Assembly (NCBI GenBank): GCA_022447405.1
Contig: JAKVCE010000172.1
Coordinates: 1 to 5,428, forward strand
Origin: Planctomycetota bacterium
Lineage (GTDB): Bacteria > Planctomycetota > UBA1135 > GCA-002686595
Length of the DNA: 5,428 nucleotides
Direction: 5' to 3'
A program made the translations under genes and the position numbers. The notes beneath the pieces are model-generated. The model saw nothing but the letters and a program-made list of their open reading frames with translations. It had not been told where the DNA came from and searched no databases. Positions 1 through 5,428 of this stretch are shown here, piece by piece (position 1 is the stretch's first letter; each line of letters opens with the position of its first letter).

Positions 1-317
1 AGGGAGACGAGGACATCGCCTACGACGAGAAGGCTGAGAAGAACGCGAGGAAGCACGAGGATCGCGCTCTGGTCCTCTCCGCTGTACGCGACACCTTGCT
101 GCCCATGCTCTCGGAGGGGGCTGACGCGACGAGCCTCTCTGAGGCTGGGAAGGCGCTCTTGGCCGAGCGCGAGTGGAAGTTCCCGGCCCTGGGTCAACCC
201 TTGCGCTGCGCCCTGACCGGCGCAGCGGGAGGTCCGGACCTCTTCGATGTGCTCGTCTGGCTCGGCCCAGAGAGAGCGCGGGTGCGCCTTGAGAGCGCCA
301 TGGAGCGACTCTCGTAG
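1..317 (+). CDS. gltX: Glutamate--tRNA ligase, C-terminal part (partial)
   Basis: This is the 3' end of the gene for glutamyl-tRNA synthetase, the cytoplasmic class I enzyme that charges tRNA-Glu with glutamate. The reading frame enters the window at base 3, is open from there, and stops at TAG 315-317, giving 104 visible residues; the true start lies before the window. What is seen: a helical region beginning GDEDIAYDEKAEKNARK, a helix-rich stretch, then the conserved C-terminal pattern FPALGQPLRCALTG, followed by GPDLFDVLVWLGPERARVRLESA. The family's anticodon-binding domain typically ends with a very similar 'QPLRxALTG...P.lFeVL.lLG.e..l.RL..A' signature, so the match is clear although the catalytic HIGH and KMSKS motifs are outside the window. 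The protein ends a few residues after this helix, as usual for the family. The next gene follows after 43 bases on the same strand with no convincing terminator, so partial read-through is possible. A discriminating or non-discriminating (Gln-charging) form cannot be told from this fragment. Confidence 0.9.
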   Translation, partial: GDEDIAYDEKAEKNARKHEDRALVLSAVRDTLLPMLSEGADATSLSEAGKALLAEREWKFPALGQPLRCALTGAAGGPDLFDVLVWLGPERARVRLESAMERLS

Positions 318-360
318 AGAGCCTGGTCAGTAGCGTTCAAGGGGAGGCCTGAGGCTGCCG

Positions 361-392
361 ATGTGCAGAGTGGGGAGTATCCCCCTGCATAT
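361..392. repeat. Imperfect inverted repeat over the start region of the zinc-finger/FecR gene
   Basis: Bases 361-368 (ATGTGCAG) can pair with 385-392 (CTGCATAT) as seven Watson-Crick pairs plus one G-T wobble. After a three-base bulge (369-371, AGT), 372-376 (GGGGA) pairs perfectly with 380-384 (TCCCC) around the three-base loop GTA. The structure contains both candidate start codons (361 and 391) and the GGGGAG that could serve as ribosome-binding site for the second. As RNA it could limit translation initiation; as DNA it could be an operator-like palindrome. There is no T-tract after it, so it is a poor intrinsic terminator for gltX. The pairing is visible; any function is inference. Confidence 0.5.
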
Positions 393-1164
393 GGACACCG
401 AGAGACAGACGCTGAGCTGCGAAGAGGCGCGGGCCAAGATCCCGCAGCACGTGCAGGGCGGCCTGGAAGGTGAGGAGGCCAGGTCCCTCCGCGCGCACTT
501 TGAGGGCTGCGTTGACTGCGCCGAGAGCTATCGGGAGCAGGTGGAGGCGAAGGTCGACCTAGGCTTGCACGCGATGCAAGAGGTCGAGGCAGCGGAGACC
601 AGGCGCAAGGTCGAGCGCGTGCGGACCTCGCGCGAGATGAGCGCGCCTGAGCGTGTCCTCAAGATCAGGACCCTCATCCTCCCGCTCTTCTTCGCGTGGC
701 TCTTGGTCCAGATCTCAGGCGTCTTCGCTCAGGCCCCGCGCATCGTCTTGTTAGAGGCCGAGGGCGCGGTCGATGTCGCCGGCCGACCGGTGGAGGCTTA
801 TGAGGAGCTGGGCGAAGACGACGCGCTGCTCTTGGTGCGTGGCGCCTGGTGCCAGGTCGCGGACGGCGGCCGCGCGGTCTTTGAGGTCCCCGGCGGGCGC
901 TTCAGCCTGACGGGGCCTGCTGCTGTCTTAGCCGAGGGCGTCGAGCCGCCGAGGCTGCGCGTGCAGTACGGGACCCTCGCGCTCCAGGTGGACGGGCCGC
1001 TCGAGCTCGTCACACAGCGCGGGTCCTTGGAGGTCACGGAGGGCAGCGGCACGATCGTCGCTGGACCGGAGGTCTTGGAGGTCTCTTGGGCGCGAGGTGA
1101 TGGGCGCATCATCGACGCTCGCGGCGAGACCTCCCTCGAACCAGACACCGTGACGCGGCGATGA
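361..1164 (+). CDS. Membrane protein: anti-sigma-type zinc finger, one TM helix, FecR-like domain
   Basis: Predicted single-pass inner-membrane protein of 267 residues. Numbering from ATG 361, C20, H46, C50 and C53 form the pattern C-x25-H-x3-C-x2-C typical of zf-HC2/ZAS zinc fingers of anti-sigma factors. A charged, probably coiled helix (about 54-101) follows, then a hydrophobic segment at about 104-123 (LILPLFFAWLLVQISGVFA), with basic residues before it, so the zinc finger should be cytoplasmic. Residues 127-267 form a beta-rich exported part with the FecR-like rhythm (short strands ending in 'G.V.V', a central 'ADGGRAVFEV', then LRVQYGTLALQV). The start is uncertain: ATG 361 has TGAGG six bases upstream, while ATG 391 (257 residues) puts the first zinc Cys nearer the N-terminus, as is usual for the family, and has GGGGAG 13 bases upstream. 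The stop overlaps the next start as ATGA, implying translational coupling. In known systems such proteins bind an ECF sigma factor, but none is adjacent here, so an anti-sigma role is inference; it could equally be a structural or signalling protein. Confidence 0.8.
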   Translation: MCRVGSIPLHMDTERQTLSCEEARAKIPQHVQGGLEGEEARSLRAHFEGCVDCAESYREQVEAKVDLGLHAMQEVEAAETRRKVERVRTSREMSAPERVLKIRTLILPLFFAWLLVQISGVFAQAPRIVLLEAEGAVDVAGRPVEAYEELGEDDALLLVRGAWCQVADGGRAVFEVPGGRFSLTGPAAVLAEGVEPPRLRVQYGTLALQVDGPLELVTQRGSLEVTEGSGTIVAGPEVLEVSWARGDGRIIDARGETSLEPDTVTRR

Positions 1165-2027
1165 ACGGCGGCCTCGCCCTCACCGCGGGCGCGCTCTATG
1201 TAGGGACGGCGGAGACGACCGCTCACGTCCACGCCTTCGACTTCGACGGGCATCCGCTCAGGCCAGGCTTCTCCTTCCGCGGCGAGCATGACGAGGCGGC
1301 TGGGGTCGCCGGTCTCTGTGTCGACGACGACCGCCGCCTCTGGATAGCTGACGGCGCGGGCGCCTGCCTCTGGGGCTTCAGCGTCTTTGGGAAGAGCCTC
1401 GCGCGCGTGCCGGGAGAGACGGAGGATCGGACTGGGTGCTTGGGGCGGCCCGTCGCGGTCGCGAACCAAGGGAAGGACACAGATCAAGAGCTCGTGGTCG
1501 CGGGCCGAGGGCGCAGGCGCCACGCCTTGCACGTCCTGCCCGTGGAGGCGGGCGCTGGGGGAGGGCGCTCGCTCAGGCCGCAGGGTCACCACGACAAGCT
1601 CTTCGAAGACCTCATCCACGTCGACGCCTTCGACGAGTGGATCCTGTGCTGTGAGCGCGGGGCTGGCCGCGTGCAGGTCTTTGAAGGTCGTGACTTCCAC
1701 TTCGCCTTCCAGCCTGAGGTGCCCGAGGGCGCGGAGCTCCGCGCGGCGCGCATGTGCGAGGACGGCCGCTTTGTCTGTGTCTTCGGAGGGGAGTCGTCCT
1801 CCCTCGTGCTGCTCGACCGCCGCGGGCGGCTGATGAGGGTCCTCGCGGAGGGGGGCGAGGAGGAGGGCGCGGTATACGAGCCCTCGGACCTGGTGCTGGA
1901 GTTGGGGGCTCCCGACTCGACCGCGAGGGTCTGGGTCTTGGACCGCGACGGCTGCCGCGTCCAGGTGTTCACCCTGGAGGGTCGCTGCCACGGCTCCTTC
2001 CCGGAGTTCCCTTTGAGGCGAGACTGA
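1161..2027 (+). CDS. NHL-like six-bladed beta-propeller protein, probably cytoplasmic
   Basis: A 288-residue protein with about six diverged beta-propeller blades at roughly 5-39, 49-84, 95-139, 148-185, 193-230 and 241-283. The clearest blades carry the NHL-type strand pattern: DDRRLWIADGAGACLWGFS, ERGAGRVQVFEG and the last, VWVLDRDGCRVQVFTLEGR. NHL propellers usually act as binding scaffolds for protein, RNA or peptide rather than as enzymes, and no catalytic motif is seen. The start is well fixed: the ATG overlaps the previous stop (ATGA), an in-frame TGA lies at 1098-1100, and no ATG, GTG or TTG lies between it and this ATG, so the protein cannot be extended upstream to gain a signal peptide. 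The absence of a leader and the nine cysteines (53, 69, 93, 163, 164, 199, 206, 265, 276) fit a reducing cytoplasm. No Shine-Dalgarno is visible, so translation probably depends on ribosomes finishing the zinc-finger gene. Partnership with that protein is a reasonable inference; the ligand is unknown. Confidence 0.72.
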   Translation: MNGGLALTAGALYVGTAETTAHVHAFDFDGHPLRPGFSFRGEHDEAAGVAGLCVDDDRRLWIADGAGACLWGFSVFGKSLARVPGETEDRTGCLGRPVAVANQGKDTDQELVVAGRGRRRHALHVLPVEAGAGGGRSLRPQGHHDKLFEDLIHVDAFDEWILCCERGAGRVQVFEGRDFHFAFQPEVPEGAELRAARMCEDGRFVCVFGGESSSLVLLDRRGRLMRVLAEGGEEEGAVYEPSDLVLELGAPDSTARVWVLDRDGCRVQVFTLEGRCHGSFPEFPLRRD

Positions 2028-2047
2028 CTCGCCAGAGGCGCGGCCTT

Positions 2048-2053
2048 AGGTGA
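2048..2053 (+). promoter_or_regulatory. Ribosome-binding site deciding the start of the multidomain gene
   Basis: AGGTGA here matches part of the anti-Shine-Dalgarno complement, with its GG ending five bases before ATG 2056. This favours ATG 2056 over the in-frame GTG at 2050, which overlaps the site and has only an AGAGG (2034-2038) 11 bases upstream. A further in-frame GTG at 2065 is less likely. Confidence 0.5.
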
Positions 2054-2055
2054 GA

Positions 2056-4551
2056 ATGAGGGCCGTGGCGATTCAGCGAGAAAAGCGAGGCAAGAACCGC
2101 ACCCTCATCCTAGGGGGAGCCTGTCTGCTCTTTGCCGCGGTGATCGCGGGGCTCTTCTCGGCGCTGGGCACAGATGACCACGCCGAGCTGGAGGTGCCCG
2201 TGAGCGTCTTCCTTGAGGATGAGCCGATGGGGCTTGAGGGAGGCGGAGGGCTCGAGGTGGATTCAGAGGAGCGGCAGCAGGTCGCCCTCAGCGGAGGTGA
2301 CGAGCGAGAGGTGCTCGTCGCGGGCGCGCAACGCGACGCGACCTTCAGCGGCAAAGTGGAGGATCGCGTCAGCCTAGACGGACTGGCTGGCGCTGGGGTC
2401 AAGGTCGTCGTAGGTGAGGAGACGATCCTCGGGACGGCGGACGCGGGCGGCGCGTTTGAGCTGCGCGTTCCAGAGGGAGCTCCCCTGAGCGTCGAGGTGA
2501 GCGCGGCTGGGTACAACCCCTCGCGGCGGTCCGGGGTCGACAGCGACCAGGAGGCCGTGTTCAGGCTCGACCGGAGCTCGACCTTGCGAGGCAAGGTCAT
2601 CGGTCCAGGTGGAGAGGAGTTGGCGGTGACCGAGGTGCACATCACCGCGGACGACCGGCGCGAGGAGCGCCTGCTCGAGCTGAGGCCCGATGAGCTCGGA
2701 CAGTTCGAGGTGGTCGGGCTGGAGCCAGGAGAGTTCAACGTCGCGGCTTGGGCGCCGGGGTGGAGCTTCGACGTTCAGCGCGACATCATCGTGCGTCCAG
2801 GTGACGAGACCTACGTCGTGCTTGAGCTGATCAGGGCCGGGAGCGCGAGCGCACAGGTCGTCTTTGAGGGGACGACGAAGGGTGTCCCAGGAGTTGAGGT
2901 CGAGGTGGAGCCCTGGGTGCAGGGGCTCCCACGCGAGGTGGAGGACATCGTCCTGCTCAAGTTCGAGACGGATGAGCTCGGGCTCGTGGACCTGGAGTCT
3001 CTCAACCCCGGTGAGAACCGCGTGCGCCTCTACGCGGACTGGGGAGAGATCCGCTACGCGCCGCGCCTCTTGGTGGAGAGCGGCGAGCACCAACGCCTCA
3101 CCTGGAGCATCCCCGCCCAAGCAGCCTGCGGCGGCGTGCTCTTGGACGCTGGAGGACAACCCGCAGAGGGCATGGTCTGGATCACCCCCACGCCCCAGCG
3201 GAGGGGTGGGCGCGAAGCGCTTGAGGAGCAGTGGGAGGAGCGGATGGAGTGGCCGCTCAGGCAACCGACCGGCTCCGATGGTCGCTTCTTCTTCCCTGAG
3301 GTCCCGACCTCCGTGAGCTTGCGCTTGAGTGGGACGCTGGGCGTGGACGAGGCGCCCCCCCTGGACTTCGGCTTTATCGACAAGCACCTCAAGGCAGGCG
3401 AGACCGCCACCGACCTTGAGCTCCGCCTCGCTCAAGAGCAGGTGATCACCGGACAGGTCTTGGACTCTGAAGAGGAGCCTGTCTCTGACGCGTCCGTGTC
3501 GACCTGGGGCGTGTTGCAAGCGGACGCGATCTTGGATGAGGTCATGAAGAAGCGGGTGCAGGGAGGCGGCGGAGAGCTGAAGACCAGCGGCTTCTCGGTG
3601 AAGACGGACGAAGAGGGCCGCTTCATGCTCACCGGGTTGGTCACGGAACGAAGCGGTGTGATCGTCAGGCATGAGCGCTTCAGGACCAACTACGAGGAGC
3701 TCAAGGGCGGCGCCCCCAAGGAGCCTCTCTTGATCTACTTGCAGGAGAACAGGGGGGTGAGCGGCCGGGTCGTGGATGAGTACGGAGACGCGGTCCCCTG
3801 GGCGCGCGTCTCAGGCTCGCGGGGGAACGAGCGCAGGAGGAGCGAGTCGACCTATGCGGACGAGTTCGGCCGCTTCCAGTTCAAGTCCCTGCGTGAAGGG
3901 ACATGGAAGTTCTACGGCAGCTTGAGCGGCTATGAGCGCGTCGAGACCTTGGAGGTGGAGGTGCCCTTCGAGGGGGAGATCACGCTGAAGATGAAGCGGT
4001 CGCGGACTCCGGACCCTGCGACGATCCGTGGCCTCGCGCTCTTGCCAGATGGTGAGGCACCGGCACGCCTCAGGATGCAGCGCCTGCACTCAGCCGCGAT
4101 GAGCGTGGACGGCGGCGAGTTCCGGATCAACGGGCTCTCTCCAGGCGCTCACAACTTCGTCTTAGAGGCCTCAGGCTGCGCGCCGCGCAGCCTCGGTGAG
4201 CTCGTCCTACGCGAGGGCGAGGAGCGGGACGTCGGGGTCGTGAGGATGTACCCGGGCATCCAGGTAGAGGTGGAGGTCCGCGAAGAAAGACCCCTGCCAG
4301 GAGAGCGGGGGAGCTCGCTCTCAGGGGCGCGGGTGCGGATGGAGCCTGTCGGAGGCTACGCGGTGGAGGCTGGCCGCGGCACGCGCAGGCCCGGTCGCTC
4401 CCGTCGCGGGGACTATCCGATGGGGACCTTGGAGCTAGGCGAGTGGCGCCTGAGCGTTCGCCTCGACGGGTATGCGCGCTACGAGCGCACGATCACCCTC
4501 CAGCCCGGGAGAGAGCGGGAGATCAAGGTCGAGCTGGAGAAGCAGCAGTGA
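2056..4551 (+). CDS. Membrane-anchored exported protein with eight carboxypeptidase-regulatory-like domains
   Basis: A protein of about 831 residues with a basic N-terminus (REKRGKNR) and one hydrophobic segment at about 16-37 (TLILGGACLLFAAVIAGLF), predicting a cytoplasmic N-terminus and a very large extracytoplasmic part. After an acidic linker come eight tandem beta-sandwich units of the CarboxypepD_reg / transthyretin-like type, starting near residues 96, 176, 263, 356, 461, 565, 656 and 735. Signatures include 'G.V.D..G..V..A.V' (SGRVVDEYGDAVPWARVSG), 'D..GRF....L' (DEEGRFMLTGL, DEFGRFQFKSL, GEFRINGL) and 'G.....v...GY' (LSGYERVETLEVEV, LDGYARYER). No peptidase or other catalytic domain is present, so the domains probably serve as structural or binding modules (adhesion, envelope scaffold, polysaccharide or protein binding). 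Unit 8 has an arginine-rich insert (six Arg between 774 and 784). ATG 2056 is preferred on spacing to AGGTGA; GTG 2050 would add two residues. It starts 28 bases after the propeller gene and its stop overlaps the next start (GTGA), so it lies within the same operon. The architecture is confident; the role is unknown. Confidence 0.8.
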   Translation: MRAVAIQREKRGKNRTLILGGACLLFAAVIAGLFSALGTDDHAELEVPVSVFLEDEPMGLEGGGGLEVDSEERQQVALSGGDEREVLVAGAQRDATFSGKVEDRVSLDGLAGAGVKVVVGEETILGTADAGGAFELRVPEGAPLSVEVSAAGYNPSRRSGVDSDQEAVFRLDRSSTLRGKVIGPGGEELAVTEVHITADDRREERLLELRPDELGQFEVVGLEPGEFNVAAWAPGWSFDVQRDIIVRPGDETYVVLELIRAGSASAQVVFEGTTKGVPGVEVEVEPWVQGLPREVEDIVLLKFETDELGLVDLESLNPGENRVRLYADWGEIRYAPRLLVESGEHQRLTWSIPAQAACGGVLLDAGGQPAEGMVWITPTPQRRGGREALEEQWEERMEWPLRQPTGSDGRFFFPEVPTSVSLRLSGTLGVDEAPPLDFGFIDKHLKAGETATDLELRLAQEQVITGQVLDSEEEPVSDASVSTWGVLQADAILDEVMKKRVQGGGGELKTSGFSVKTDEEGRFMLTGLVTERSGVIVRHERFRTNYEELKGGAPKEPLLIYLQENRGVSGRVVDEYGDAVPWARVSGSRGNERRRSESTYADEFGRFQFKSLREGTWKFYGSLSGYERVETLEVEVPFEGEITLKMKRSRTPDPATIRGLALLPDGEAPARLRMQRLHSAAMSVDGGEFRINGLSPGAHNFVLEASGCAPRSLGELVLREGEERDVGVVRMYPGIQVEVEVREERPLPGERGSSLSGARVRMEPVGGYAVEAGRGTRRPGRSRRGDYPMGTLELGEWRLSVRLDGYARYERTITLQPGREREIKVELEKQQ
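4536..4539 (+). promoter_or_regulatory. Ribosome-binding site for the Ppx/GppA gene
   Basis: GGAG (followed by A) lies inside the last codons of the preceding gene, eight bases before GTG 4548. It supports the GTG start and suggests independent as well as coupled initiation at the GTGA overlap. Confidence 0.45.
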
Positions 4552-5428
4552 GCGCGGACTTTCCTGAGCTCCCGCTGCATCCGGAGGGCCTCTCAAATGA
4601 GCTCCCTGCGCGTGACCGGAGCGCCGTCGCGGCGGCGCTCTCAGAGTCGAAGGTCGGCGGGGGAGAGCTCGCGGCGGTCGTGGACCTCGGCACGAACTCT
4701 GCGCTCCTCATCGTAGGAGAGGTCGTGGATGGAGAGCTGGTCGTGGTGGAAGAGCACGGCTCCACGCCGCGCCTCGGCGAGGGCCTCGCTAGGACCGGCG
4801 CCCTCGACGACGAGGCGATCACGAGGACGATGGAGGTCTTGCGACACTTCGTCGAGCGCATGGACATCAACGGAGTCACGCCCGACTCCAGACGCTTCGC
4901 GGGGACCGCGGTCCTGCGCCGCGCCTCGGACGCATCCCGCATCATCGAGCGCGCTGCGGAAGAGCTCGGCGTCGTGCTCGAGGTCTTGCCGGAGGAGGAG
5001 GAGGCGAGGCTCTCTCATCGGGCCGGTGAGCTCTCGGACGCCTCGGGCGAGGTGGTCGTGGTCGATGTGGGCGGTGGGAGCACTGAGCTCGCCTGGGGCG
5101 GTGGCGAGGGTCGCGCGTCGATCCCCGTCGGCGCGGTGGTCTTGACCGAGACGTGGCTCGGACTCGGCGGTCGGGAGCCCATCGAAGGAGGGGGGTGGGA
5201 GGCGCTGTTGAGCGCGACAGAAGAGGCCGCGCGCGCGCTCCCCGCGGGGGTGTGCGCGGGTCGGGACTGTGTGCTCGTCGGCGGCGCGGCGGTGAACCTG
5301 GCTTGTTTGGATCAGGACCTCGCCAGCTTCGACGTACGCCTGGCTGAGGGAAGAGAGGTGAGCCGTCGGGAGGTGCTGCGATGGAGCGAAGAGCTCGCTG
5401 CCATGGACCTCATGTCTCGCCTAGAGCT
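4548..5428 (+). CDS. ppx: Ppx/GppA family phosphatase (exopolyphosphatase / pppGpp phosphohydrolase), partial
   Basis: Cytoplasmic enzyme of the ASKHA fold that releases phosphate from polyphosphate ends or converts pppGpp to ppGpp; the two activities cannot be separated by sequence here, so the symbol denotes the family. The frame is open from GTG 4548 to the window end (293 residues seen, the end missing). Landmarks: phosphate-1 motif with D46 (AAVVDLGTNSALLIVGE); FAGTAVLRRASD with T120 and R124, matching E. coli Ppx T89 and R93; LPEEEEARL with E152, aligning with the catalytic Glu121 of E. coli Ppx; phosphate-2 motif VVDVGGGSTEL with D173; and a third glycine motif LVGGAAVNLA near 243-252. 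The start is GTG because no other ATG, GTG or TTG occurs in frame before the first motif. It overlaps the previous stop as GTGA, with GGAG at 4536-4539 eight bases upstream. The N-terminus is about 30 residues longer before the first motif than in E. coli Ppx. Whether a C-terminal HD-type domain follows is not visible. Confidence 0.93.
   Translation, partial: MSADFPELPLHPEGLSNELPARDRSAVAAALSESKVGGGELAAVVDLGTNSALLIVGEVVDGELVVVEEHGSTPRLGEGLARTGALDDEAITRTMEVLRHFVERMDINGVTPDSRRFAGTAVLRRASDASRIIERAAEELGVVLEVLPEEEEARLSHRAGELSDASGEVVVVDVGGGSTELAWGGGEGRASIPVGAVVLTETWLGLGGREPIEGGGWEALLSATEEAARALPAGVCAGRDCVLVGGAAVNLACLDQDLASFDVRLAEGREVSRREVLRWSEELAAMDLMSRLE

Noticed and set aside
96..317. Short gene starting at TTG 96
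   Set aside because: The frame is open upstream to the window edge and the upstream residues continue the glutamyl-tRNA synthetase C-terminal domain, so this is an internal codon and not a start.
318..360. Possible intrinsic terminator after gltX (AGCC 320-323 with GGCT 353-356, TCAG 327-330 with CTGA 349-352)
   Set aside because: The stem is short, broken by a bulge, has an 18-base loop and is not followed by a T-tract. I cannot support a terminator or a promoter in this gap.
1066..1088. Short direct repeat GGAGGTCTT / GGAGGTCTC
   Set aside because: It reflects repeated Glu-Val-Leu / Glu-Val-Ser codons in a beta-strand-rich stretch and does not extend further.
798..1991. Long antisense open frame of 397 codons on the - strand
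   Set aside because: It lies opposite two well-supported + strand genes, spans their junction and has a low-complexity His/Arg/Pro/Ser-rich product with no recognisable domain. Long antisense frames are expected in GC-rich coding DNA.
2107..2130. Possible lipoprotein cysteine (C23) in the N-terminal hydrophobic segment of the multidomain protein
   Set aside because: The residues before it are GGA rather than a proper lipobox with Leu/Val at -3, and the cysteine lies in the middle of the hydrophobic stretch. A plain membrane anchor fits better.
2374..3672. Antisense open frame of 432 codons on the - strand
   Set aside because: It is fully inside the multidomain gene, whose repeated beta-sandwich signatures show that the + strand is coding; the antisense product has no family signature.
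4729..5145. Open frame of 138 codons in another + frame within the Ppx gene
   Set aside because: The product is Arg/Ser-rich and without motifs, while the overlapping frame from 4548 carries all Ppx/GppA motifs in order.

Overview
The window reads as GC-rich bacterial DNA (about two-thirds G+C by eye), with all five genes on the + strand, tightly packed and with no RNA gene, mobile element or CRISPR array visible. The protein types suggest a Myxococcota- or Planctomycetota-like organism: a zinc-finger/FecR-like membrane protein, an NHL-type propeller and a very long chain of carboxypeptidase-regulatory-like domains. This placement is an inference from gene style, not a phylogenetic result. 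Leucine CTC is clearly preferred over CTG, and TTG and AGG are also common, which is a useful codon signature for the genome.

Layout: (1) 1-317 is the 3' end of gltX, glutamyl-tRNA synthetase (anticodon-binding domain). (2) 361-1164 is a single-pass membrane protein with a cytoplasmic anti-sigma-type zinc finger and an exported FecR-like beta domain. A 32-base imperfect inverted repeat (361-392) covers both of its possible start codons. (3) 1161-2027 is a cytoplasmic six-bladed NHL-like beta-propeller whose ATG overlaps the preceding stop (ATGA). (4) 2056-4551 is an N-terminally anchored, exported protein of about 831 residues built from eight diverged beta-sandwich repeats. (5) 4548-5428 is the start of a Ppx/GppA-family exopolyphosphatase / pppGpp phosphohydrolase, overlapping the previous stop (GTGA) and cut by the window end.

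Genes 2 to 5 look like one operon: two 4-base start/stop overlaps and one 28-base gap. Together they pair a possible membrane sensor or anti-sigma-like protein, an intracellular propeller, a large extracytoplasmic multidomain protein and a polyphosphate/(p)ppGpp enzyme. No sigma-factor gene is present in the window, so the partner of the zinc-finger domain, if any, is elsewhere. The most interesting points are the orphan zinc-finger/FecR protein coupled to a propeller, the hairpin over its start, and the linking of a stringent-response/polyphosphate enzyme to an envelope protein. The functional link between these genes is inference from gene order only.
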